In this document: piece by piece, positions 9,342 to 16,079 of the stretch
Position numbering within the stretch: position 1 is the first letter of the stretch
Layout: each line of letters begins with the position of its first letter
Origin: Ruminococcaceae bacterium UBA7127
GTDB lineage: Bacteria > Bacillota > Clostridia > Oscillospirales > Acutalibacteraceae
Length of the DNA stretch: 64,000 bases
Direction of reading: 5' to 3'
NCBI GenBank assembly: GCA_002493005.1
Contig: DKXL01000029.1
Location: forward strand, 1 to 64,000
The notes under the pieces: model-generated
Seen by the model: only the letters and a program-made list of their open reading frames with translations
Told to the model about the DNA's origin: nothing
Database searches by the model: none
Translations under genes and position numbers: made by a program

Positions 9342-9428
9342 TAATTATGCAAATGATAATATAAAACACTTAAAATTCATTGCTCCATAATTGATTTTAT
9401 GACAGTATTTAGGTGGGTGAACTAATTT

Positions 9429-9908
9429 ATGAACATACAATACAGAAAAGCAACACCTGATGAAGCGGAAAGAGTATGCTATATAGTTCAGCACACAAAG
9501 GCTGAAATTTATCCCGATTACTATACAAAGGCTGTTGTAGACTTTTTCGGCAGACTTCACAGCATTGATAATATAGTTAAAGATATTGAAGCAGGCAGAA
9601 TAAGCGTTTTAATAAAGGACGGCGAGATTATCGGCACAGGCAGTCATACCGATAATCATATTACAAGGGTTTATGTTCTGCCTGAATTTCAGGGGCAAGG
9701 TTACGGTAGCCGTATTATGGACGAGTTGGAAAAAGAGATTTTCTTGTCATACGATTACTGCGAGCTTGACGCTTCTCTTCCTGCTTGTATATTCTATGAA
9801 AACCGTGGTTTTAAAACAGTAAAGCATATCAAATACGATATCGGCAACGGTGCATTTATGATTTATGAGATTATGAGAAAGTGTAAAAATACATCTTTTC
9901 CCGGGTGA
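9429..9908 (+). CDS. GNAT-family N-acetyltransferase
   Basis: A 159-residue single-domain acetyl-CoA-dependent acetyltransferase. The acetyl-CoA binding motif A is VYVLPEFQGQGYGSRIMDEL (Q-G-Q-G-Y-G at about residues 89-94), and the C-terminal FYENRGFKTV is typical of the fold. The substrate cannot be deduced. It stands alone between the cluster and the HAD gene, 43 bases before the latter. Confidence 0.85.
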   Translation: MNIQYRKATPDEAERVCYIVQHTKAEIYPDYYTKAVVDFFGRLHSIDNIVKDIEAGRISVLIKDGEIIGTGSHTDNHITRVYVLPEFQGQGYGSRIMDELEKEIFLSYDYCELDASLPACIFYENRGFKTVKHIKYDIGNGAFMIYEIMRKCKNTSFPG

Positions 9909-9951
9909 TGTAATAAGAAATGCCTATGGAAGATTGAAAGGAATATAAAAA

Positions 9952-10590
9952 TTGAAATACAAAAATATTATTTGGGATTGGGACGGAACAATTCTTAACG
10001 ACACGCCTGTTGCTTTTGAAGCGACAAATATCCTATTGGAAAGATACGGCTATTCTACAATTACGTTAGAGTATTATCGGGATAATATTGACACGCCTAT
10101 TGTGAATTTTTACAGTAAAATCTTTGACCTGAATAAACACGATATGCAAATGCTCGATGATGAGTGGGGCGTTTTGTATAATCAGCTTTCCGATAAAATC
10201 GGATTACACGAAGGCGTTAAGGAATTACTGCGTTTCTTTGCCGAAGAAAACTGTCGTCAGGCAGTATTGTCTGCTTTCAGAACAGAGGAAATCATAAAAT
10301 ACGCAAAGAAATTTTTGGTAGATAATTATTTTGCTGACATTCTCGGTACACAAAATATTGTAATGGAAAGTAAAACTATGCGTGGCGGACGATATATGAA
10401 GGAACACAAACTTGCTCCCGAACAAACGCTTTATATCGGTGATACTGTTCACGATTGTGATACAGCTCTTGAGTTAGGTGTGGATTGTGTGCTGTTCTCA
10501 GGCGGACAACAATCGCCGAAATTACTTGAGCAATGCGGTGTGCTTGTATTTGACAGTTTTGAGAAAATTAAAAATCATAAAGAATCATAA
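9952..10590 (+). CDS. HAD-superfamily hydrolase (phosphoglycolate phosphatase-like)
   Basis: A 212-residue cytoplasmic phosphatase. HAD motif I is DWDGT (residues 8-12; D8 nucleophile, D10 acid/base), motif II is in VLSAF, and motif IV is YIGDTVHDCDTA. The start is a TTG at 9952 with GAAAGGA eight bases upstream; no ATG fits. Substrate unknown. A good terminator follows. Confidence 0.82.
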   Translation: MKYKNIIWDWDGTILNDTPVAFEATNILLERYGYSTITLEYYRDNIDTPIVNFYSKIFDLNKHDMQMLDDEWGVLYNQLSDKIGLHEGVKELLRFFAEENCRQAVLSAFRTEEIIKYAKKFLVDNYFADILGTQNIVMESKTMRGGRYMKEHKLAPEQTLYIGDTVHDCDTALELGVDCVLFSGGQQSPKLLEQCGVLVFDSFEKIKNHKES

Positions 10591-10608
10591 TTTGTATCAT
10601 ACATAAAA

Positions 10609-10656
10609 CAACCCTCAATCAGAATGTAAAAGTTGATTGAGGGTTGCTTTTATTTT
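10609..10656 (+). terminator. Rho-independent terminator
   Basis: Stem CAACCCTCAATCA (10609-10621) with TGATTGAGGGTTG (10634-10646), then CTTTTATTTT. It ends the HAD transcript and lies between convergent genes. Confidence 0.85.
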
Positions 10657-10691
10657 ATTGGATTTTAATCTATTTTTTCATCGCTACATAT

Positions 10692-11822
10692 CTACTTAAT
10701 AATAACATACAGCAACATTAATACAACAAGAAAAATGATATTAGCAATGGTAAAGTACAAGACATACTTACCGGTAGATATATTTTTCTTTTGCACTATG
10801 AATTTGTATGAAATCAAGCTTGCCATAGATGCAATCAAAGTACCTAAGCCGCCTATGTTAGTGCCGATAATCAAAGCAGGTAGGTTATCAGTGAAATTTG
10901 ACAAAAGCAGAGCTGACGGAACATTGCTCACAACCTGAGAGGTAAGCACAGCAGTAATAACCTCATTGCCTGAGATGATTTTTTGCAATAGTGATGAAAA
11001 CATTGGTATTCTTCCCATATTTCCAATAAATATAAAGAACCCTACAAATGTGAGCAGTAATGAATAGTCTACTTTTTTTAGTATTTTTCTGTCGAAAATT
11101 GCAACTACACAAAGTGTAACCGCAAATGCAATGATTACACTTATAACACGCAATACTGCAAGAATACAGATGCAAAACAGTCCAACATACATTATTATCT
11201 TGCAGATGTTTTTATTTTTGCTATTTTGGTTGAGGTTTACGATGATATTCTTGTTTTTGATAGTGCCTATGGTGAAACTGCTGACTAAAAGCATTGCCAG
11301 TGAAACGACTGTATAAGGCAACATCAAGAAAATGAAATCTAAAAAAGTCATACCCGATTTTCCGTACAGATACAAATTCTGCGGATTGCCGATAGGTGTA
11401 AGCATACTTCCCAGATTAGCCGCAATGGTTTGCAAAATTACCACAGGAATAAGCAATTTTTTCTCTTCATCCTGTCCGAGTATTTCAAACAGTATAATGG
11501 TAAACGGGACAAAGGTTATCAGTGCTACATCATTGGTAATTATCATACTGAAAAAGAAGCAAAGCAGAGTAAGCACTACCACAAGCTAGCGAATATTTTT
11601 TACTTTGTTTAGTAGCTTTCGTGATATATCTTCAAATATGCCCATATTCTGAAAACCTGCAATCAACGCCATCAAAGAAAAAAGTATTCCAAGCGTTCTA
11701 AAATCGATATACTCAAAATATTGTGTGTCAGGCGTTATAAAAAAAGTCGAGATTATAGCAAGTACACAGGCAACAATAAGCACGGACTCCTGTTTAATAA
11801 AACCAAAAATCTTTTTCTTCAC
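10692..11822 (-). pseudogene. SLC13/ArsB-like anion permease interrupted by an in-frame amber codon
   Basis: Two reading pieces in the same frame, 78 residues (11822-11589) and 297 or more residues (to 10692), are separated only by a TAG at 11588-11586. Read through, they give about 376 residues with roughly ten membrane segments and the features of divalent-anion:Na+ symporters or citrate/arsenite permeases: SMIITNDVALITFVP and LGSMLTPIGNPQNLYL. The break falls within the N-terminal third, so the first piece alone cannot be functional. A restart at GTG 11582 would lack the first transmembrane helices. It is a recent single-base lesion, an assembly error, or suppressed; the rest shows no decay. 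Confidence 0.8.
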
Positions 11823-12022
11823 ATTCTACTCCAAATTTTTTACATATTCATTCATAGTGTGATTTATAGTAAGTATATGATAGCAAATATGCAATAACAA
11901 GTCAATTATCTAAAAGTACGATGAATGAGTAATATTATGTTACTGTAATAATTGATTCAACAGAGAAAAATAATAGAATACAGACAATCTGTAACTGCAT
12001 AATTTTTATTGAGGTGTTTAAG

Positions 12023-12190
12023 GTGAAAACAAAAATCATCTTTGAAAACCAAAATGAAAATGCAGAGCAAAAAGATGTCAGTAAAAAATTTGAAAACGAA
12101 GTTAAAAAATCAATCTTCCTTGTACTACAGGAACGAGGTTATCTTACTCAAAATCAGTATGAGAAATGTACAGAGAAATTAAAAGATTAA
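12023..12190 (+). CDS. Small hypothetical protein upstream of the recombinase
   Basis: A GTG-started frame of 55 codons (VKTKIIFENQ...CTEKLKD), with a weak ribosome site (GAGG about 9 bases upstream). It is charged, lysine-rich and without Cys pairs or membrane segments. It ends 24 bases before the recombinase start and is likely part of the same mobile element, perhaps an accessory or control factor. That role is inferred only from position. Confidence 0.5.
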   Translation: MKTKIIFENQNENAEQKDVSKKFENEVKKSIFLVLQERGYLTQNQYEKCTEKLKD

Positions 12191-12213
12191 AATAAAGGAA
12201 ATTAATATTATAC

Positions 12214-13920
12214 TTGTGTTGCAAAGGGGGTATTAAAACGTTTAGCAACGCTGAAAGCAGAGTCAAAAAGGTTGCAGCTTACTGTCGTGTGTCAACCGAT
12301 AATCTTGATCAGACAAATTCACTTGAAAGCCAACAGAGATATTTTAATGAATATATAAAACGCAATCCGTTGTGGGAACTTTACGAAATTTATGTTGACG
12401 AGGGAATCAGCGGAACGAGCACAAAAAATCGAGCCTCTTTCAACCGAATGATAGAAGATGCAAAAGCAAAAAAGTTTGATTTGATTATCACAAAGGAAAT
12501 CAGCCGATTTGCTCGAAACACTCTTGACAGCATTGGTTACACAAGAGAGCTGAAAAGCTACGGCATAGGTGTAATATTTATGAATGACAATATAAATACG
12601 CTTGACGCTGACGCAGAACTTCGCCTGACGATTATGTCCTCAATCGCTCAGGAGGAGAGCCGAAAAACCTCTGACCGAGTAAAGTGGGGGCAGCGCAGAA
12701 TGATGGAGCAGGGCGTTGTGTTCGGCAGAGATATGCTGGGTTACGATGTCCGAGACGGAAAGCTGTACATAAATCAAGAGGGAGCTGAAACCGTCAAATT
12801 AATCTATCACAAATTTCTGGATGAAGGAAAGGGTACCCACATTATAGCAAAGGAGCTTAAAGATGCAGGAATCAAAACCTCAACCTATATGAAAGATTGG
12901 TCGTACACGGTAATCCTTCGAATCCTTAAAAATGAAAAGTACTGTGGTGATTTGATTCAGCAGAAAACCTACACGCCCGATTATCTGTCGCACAACAAAA
13001 AGTACAACAAGGGTGAGATTGAGTATGTGACAATCCGTAATCATCACGAGCCGATTATATCAAGAGAAATGTTTGAAGAAACGCAAAGAGAGCTTAAACG
13101 CAGAAAAAATCTTCAGACAGTAAAAAACGGATTTGCAAACAGATACGCTCTGTCCGGTAAAATAATCTGTGCAGAGTGCTGTTCAACCTTTATCCACCGC
13201 AAAAAGACTTCATCAAATGGGAATCAGAATGAAAGCTGGGTATGTATTCAGAATCAGAAGTACGGCAAGGAGCGAACTAACAAAAATAATGAAAAGGTTG
13301 GCTGTTCAAATGTTTCAATAAATGAAAAAGACATTCGTTCAATCCTGCAACATATTATTTCAGATGTTTTGAAAGATAGAAATAAAATTTTAGAAAGCGT
13401 ACTGCAAATCGTGTCCGATGTTCTGAAATCCGATAAAGAGAAAGACAACATAACTTATTTTGAAAACGAGCTTGAAAAGATAGAAAACAAAAAGCAAAAG
13501 CTTCTTGATATGTGCCTGTCGGGTGATATTGAAACCTCGGATTACCGCAAAGCCTGTGAACGCCTAAAAACAGAATACGAAAAAATATCCGAAAAACTGC
13601 AAAAAGAAAAAGCCCACAGCAGTATGTTTGCGGACAAGGAAAAAATAATCAGTGAAATTAAAGCTTATGTAAATTCAATCATCACAGGCGAAGAGTGGAG
13701 CGATACATTCTACCGCAATATAGTAGATAAAATCGTAGTCAGCAAAAATCGTGAGCTTGACATTCATCTGAAATTCATTCCCGACAAGTGGAGAGTGAAA
13801 ATTCTCTGCGGTAAGGCTGAAATTGACCAATATAATGAAAAATTTTCCAACCAAGGCACTTCTGAACCTATATCGGTAAGTGTTCCTTTAAGCTCCGGCA
13901 GAGGCATTGTGAATCTTTGA
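12214..13920 (+). CDS. Large serine recombinase (site-specific integrase)
   Basis: A 568-residue recombinase that would integrate and excise an element by a serine-DNA intermediate. The resolvase catalytic domain (about residues 18-160) has YCRVSTD with nucleophile Ser27, and E-I-S-R-F-A-R-N. A recombinase domain (about 170-275), a zinc ribbon with C-x2-C (CAEC) and later C's (about 310-370), and a Lys/Glu-rich coiled coil (about 420-500) follow. The last 19 or so codons (from about 13861) are antisense to cotJC, so the 3' end of the gene crosses the attachment junction. The start is uncertain: TTG at 12214 is the only standard start early enough, and its ribosome-site spacing is poor. Confidence 0.92.
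   Translation: MCCKGGIKTFSNAESRVKKVAAYCRVSTDNLDQTNSLESQQRYFNEYIKRNPLWELYEIYVDEGISGTSTKNRASFNRMIEDAKAKKFDLIITKEISRFARNTLDSIGYTRELKSYGIGVIFMNDNINTLDADAELRLTIMSSIAQEESRKTSDRVKWGQRRMMEQGVVFGRDMLGYDVRDGKLYINQEGAETVKLIYHKFLDEGKGTHIIAKELKDAGIKTSTYMKDWSYTVILRILKNEKYCGDLIQQKTYTPDYLSHNKKYNKGEIEYVTIRNHHEPIISREMFEETQRELKRRKNLQTVKNGFANRYALSGKIICAECCSTFIHRKKTSSNGNQNESWVCIQNQKYGKERTNKNNEKVGCSNVSINEKDIRSILQHIISDVLKDRNKILESVLQIVSDVLKSDKEKDNITYFENELEKIENKKQKLLDMCLSGDIETSDYRKACERLKTEYEKISEKLQKEKAHSSMFADKEKIISEIKAYVNSIITGEEWSDTFYRNIVDKIVVSKNRELDIHLKFIPDKWRVKILCGKAEIDQYNEKFSNQGTSEPISVSVPLSSGRGIVNL
13855..13870. other. Probable attachment-site junction inside cotJC
   Basis: On the minus strand the cotJC reading runs normally through ...TDIGSE and then leaves the family pattern at about 13860-13859. 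The sequence around the switch is CACTTCTGAACC. To the right is cotJC, to the left is recombinase-specific DNA. The crossover dinucleotide should lie in CTTCTGAA, but the partner site is not visible in this window. Confidence 0.6.
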
Positions 13921-14051
13921 CTAAGGTATCTGAGTGATGCGCCAAGTTCTCCGTCTGGTCCACCGTATTGTGTGATGATTATTTTGGCGAGCTTAGGGTT
14001 GGTTTGTTTTATATTTACAGGGTACTGTAATTTTTTTTCGTATACAAACAT
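13860..14051 (-). pseudogene. cotJC: Spore coat protein CotJC, 5' fragment cut by the recombinase element
   Basis: CotJC is a manganese-catalase-like inner coat protein of about 190 residues. Here only residues 1-64 remain: YEKKLQYPVNIK, ITQYGGPDGELGASLRYLSQ and GTLTDIGSE match the family well. After residue 64 the frame runs into the element and stops at 13764. The ATG at 14051 overlaps the cotJB stop (TAATG). No downstream cotJC half exists in the window. The intact start suggests either a recent insertion or a gene rebuilt by excision during sporulation. Confidence 0.85.
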
Positions 14052-14317
14052 TAATTTTCAGCCTCGCTTTCCCACGGCCACGGGCCTTTTATCCAGCGCC
14101 AGTTGTTTGTGCTTGTCATATTTTTGGTAAGCGGTCCGTATTTTTTTTCGTATTCTTCAATAAAAGGAATAGATTTATCACGATATTCTTTCATCTTTTC
14201 CAGCACTTTTTTGTCGTTAGGATGAGTGTTTAAAAATAGCTGTAAATCGAGGGCTGCAAACTGATAAGCGGATATTTTTTTGAGCAAAATTTCTCTGTCA
14301 GTCACCGTTTCCACCAC
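14051..14317 (-). CDS. cotJB: Spore coat protein CotJB
   Basis: An 88-residue partner of CotJA and CotJC in the coat. The family features are LLKKISAYQFAALDLQLFL, the NTHPND turn, EEYEKKYGPL and the Trp/Pro-rich C-terminus ending KGPWPWESE. I start it at GTG 14317, which has GGAAG five bases upstream and lies inside the end of cotJA. A longer frame to 14479 is only the cotJA sequence read in another phase. The 1-base overlap with cotJC and the 20-base overlap with cotJA indicate a tightly coupled operon. Confidence 0.85.
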   Translation of the reverse strand: MVETVTDREILLKKISAYQFAALDLQLFLNTHPNDKKVLEKMKEYRDKSIPFIEEYEKKYGPLTKNMTSTNNWRWIKGPWPWESEAEN

Positions 14318-14504
14318 ACTTGCTTCCGTAGAACGGCTTGTTGAGCGAGGGGAACATTGTTCCTGATTCGAGTCCCTGGTTTGGGGTGTAGGTTGGCGAA
14401 TTGTACTGTTGAAAGGGCACAAATGCCATTGCATCGGGAGTTTTTTCGGGAAACTTTGGTATTCCGTATTGTTCAGCAATAATATCTTTTATCTCCAATT
14501 CCAT
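14298..14504 (-). CDS. cotJA: Spore coat-associated protein CotJA
   Basis: A 68-residue small coat protein. The recognisable core is AFVPFQQYNSPTY followed by GLESGTMFPSLNKPF. It is first in the cotJABC operon, which in Bacillus is transcribed by the mother-cell sigma-E. The ATG at 14504 sits almost on top of the GGAGA site; the TTG at 14498 has better spacing and could be the true start. An AT-rich CATAATAT lies roughly 50 bases upstream, but I cannot claim a sigma-E promoter from it. Confidence 0.82.
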   Translation of the reverse strand: MELEIKDIIAEQYGIPKFPEKTPDAMAFVPFQQYNSPTYTPNQGLESGTMFPSLNKPFYGSKCGGNGD

Positions 14505-14838
14505 TCTCCTTTCAAATTTATGAGCAGTTATAATGGCTCGTTATATATTATGTCTGAAAGCAGTATTTTGTTAAGATTAATGCGCCCTTGTTGATGTGGG
14601 AAAGGCTTTAATTGCGGAAATGGCACAACGATTATAAGATATATCGGTATCAGCATATAACAAAAGGATAGCAATTCAACACGGACTGCTATCCTTAATT
14701 TATTTGTGATTTTAATATAATTTGCTTATTGTGCCTGATGATATGTGACGCTATTTTAGTTTGACACTTTACGTTAATGTGCAAAGACAAATTACAGAGC
14801 GAATACATAGAATTTGAATAAAAATTTCAAATTATATT
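14505..14838. other. Intergenic region upstream of cotJ and downstream of the metal repressor
   Basis: It holds the cotJ ribosome site and promoter region (right-hand reading on the minus strand) and the terminator at 14664-14696. Apart from these I see no gene or structured element. Confidence 0.5.
14664..14696 (-). terminator. Terminator of the DtxR-family gene
   Basis: AAGGATAGCA (14664-14673) pairs with TGCTATCCTT (14687-14696); on the minus strand the stem ends in TTTTG. It lies about 140 bases beyond the stop of the repressor gene. Confidence 0.7.
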
Positions 14839-15207
14839 TTATTTTAAGCTGTTTAGATGCTCCTTTAGCGCAACAAAGGTTTCGTCGCTGATTACATGCT
14901 CAATTTTGCACGCATCGGCAGCGGCTGTATCAAGGCTTACGCCAAGCTTTGTAAACAGCTTAGTCAAAACAGTGTGGCGTTCATAGGTCTTGGATGCAAT
15001 TTCTTTGCCGAGAGCAGTGAGATTAAGCGAACCGTCAGTACCTACAGTGATGTAGCCGCCTTCCTTTAGAAGCCCAACAGCCCTGCTTACGCTCGGTTTG
15101 GAATAGCCCATTTTTTCACCAACGTCAATAGCTCTTACATAACTGCTTTTTTGACTTAGAACATATATAGTTTCAAGGTACATCTCACCGGATTCTTTTA
15201 ATTGCAT
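14839..15207 (-). CDS. DtxR/MntR-family metal-dependent repressor
   Basis: A 122-residue metal-sensing repressor, here very probably of iron uptake. The N-terminal winged helix (about residues 1-65) reads ESGEMYLETIYVL, then the recognition helix region YSKPSVSRAVGLLKEGGY. The dimerisation/metal domain (about 66-122) includes ERHTVLTKLF and IEHVISDE. The ATG at 15207 has AAAGGAG eight bases upstream; the frame to 15231 is not needed. It is divergent from the feo operon, whose promoter region carries two inverted repeats (GTTAGC...GCTAAC) of the DtxR-operator type. Confidence 0.88.
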   Translation of the reverse strand: MQLKESGEMYLETIYVLSQKSSYVRAIDVGEKMGYSKPSVSRAVGLLKEGGYITVGTDGSLNLTALGKEIASKTYERHTVLTKLFTKLGVSLDTAAADACKIEHVISDETFVALKEHLNSLK

Positions 15208-15383
15208 AGTGTACACTCCTTTAATAGTCACATAGTATCATATTTTAGGTGAAAAATCAATCGTTTTGGCTCGTTTTTGAGTGCATAAGAAATGAATTTA
15301 CACAAAATGATTACGTAACAAAATGCTTATGTTAATAAAAAGTAACAAAATTCATATTTGTATTATTTTTAGCATAAACTCTA

Positions 15384-15412
15384 TTGACAGATTTTTGAAA
15401 ATACTGTATAAT
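15384..15412 (+). promoter_or_regulatory. Sigma-A promoter of the feo operon
   Basis: TTGACA (15384-15389), a 17-base spacer and TATAAT (15407-15412): a full consensus. The expected start of transcription, near 15419, coincides with the first inverted-repeat operator. Confidence 0.85.
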
Positions 15413-15419
15413 GAACAAG

Positions 15420-15435
15420 GTTAGCAAAAACTAAC
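15420..15435. promoter_or_regulatory. Feo operator 1
   Basis: GTTAGCAAAAACTAAC, an inverted repeat directly downstream of the -10 box. Bound repressor would block initiation. The half-site GTTAG matches the other two copies. Confidence 0.7.
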
Positions 15436-15453
15436 TTATATTTGCAATATCTT

Positions 15454-15469
15454 GTTAGCGGTGGCTAAC
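15454..15469. promoter_or_regulatory. Feo operator 2
   Basis: GTTAGCGGTGGCTAAC, a perfect 6-bp inverted repeat with a 4-base spacer, about 50 bases before the first feoA start. Confidence 0.7.
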
Positions 15470-15504
15470 CTGATATCGGATTAATGTTTTGGAGAATGGT
15501 CAAT

Positions 15505-15717
15505 ATGATTCCGTTGATTTTTGCATCAGTAGGAGAAACCAATATAATAAAAAAGATCGGGGGTAATCCCGAAACTAAAAAGCATCTCGAAAACCTTGGA
15601 TTTGTTGCAGGGGGAGAGGTTACAATAATTTCTATGCTGAGCGGAAATGTTATTGTTAAAGTCAAAGAAGCCAGAGTTGCTGTCAGCGAAGAAATGGCAA
15701 GGAAAATTATGGTTTAA
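15505..15717 (+). CDS. feoA: FeoA-domain protein (first copy)
   Basis: A 70-residue SH3-like ferrous-iron transport accessory protein. KKIGGNPETKKHLENLGFVAGGEVTII is the FeoA core, with KVKEARVAVSEEMARKI at the end. The ATG at 15505 is chosen because TTGGAG lies about 10 bases upstream; in-frame ATGs at 15484 and 15496 overlap or precede that site. First gene of the operon. Its relation to the second copy is that of two divergent FeoA proteins, common in clostridia. Confidence 0.85.
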   Translation: MIPLIFASVGETNIIKKIGGNPETKKHLENLGFVAGGEVTIISMLSGNVIVKVKEARVAVSEEMARKIMV

Positions 15718-15741
15718 TATTTATTTATCAGGAGGTCAAGT

Positions 15742-15963
15742 ATGAATACGCTAAAGCAGGTTAAAATAGGCGAAACCGTCAAGGTAGTCAAAATTCACGG
15801 TCAGGGTGCGGTAAAGCGCAGAATTATGGATATGGGTATCACAAAGGGCGTTGAGATTTCTATAAGAAAAGTAGCGCCGCTCGGAGATCCGATTGAGGTT
15901 ACCGTCAGGGGCTATGAGCTTTCTCTTAGAAAAGCTGACGCCGAAATGATTGAAGTTGAATAA
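15742..15963 (+). CDS. feoA: FeoA (second copy)
   Basis: A 73-residue FeoA. LKQVKIGETVKVVKI, GAVKRRIMDMGITKGVEISI and LGDPIEVTVRGYELSLRKADAEMIEVE give a textbook family match, including the conserved GYELSLRK. It probably binds the cytoplasmic face of FeoB and affects its GTPase or transport. AGGAGG stands 9 bases before the ATG. Confidence 0.9.
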   Translation: MNTLKQVKIGETVKVVKIHGQGAVKRRIMDMGITKGVEISIRKVAPLGDPIEVTVRGYELSLRKADAEMIEVE

Positions 15964-16044
15964 AGCGGGGCGCTTTTACTTTTATGCTAACCCGGATAAA
16001 TGACGATTAGTATGACAGTAAAGTGCCTATATTAAAAAATGGCG

Positions 16045-16060
16045 GTTAGCAGTTGCTAAT
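16045..16060. promoter_or_regulatory. Third feo-type operator, in front of feoB
   Basis: GTTAGCAGTTGCTAAT repeats the operator pattern 20 bases before the feoB start. It implies a second, separately repressed start point or a roadblock inside the operon. I see no clear -10/-35 next to it. Confidence 0.6.
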
Positions 16061-16079
16061 TGAAGAAAGGATATTGGAT

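Noticed and set aside
14051..14479. A long frame making a 142-residue CotJB
   Set aside because: Its first 54 residues are cotJA DNA read in another phase; the family core begins near GTG 14317.
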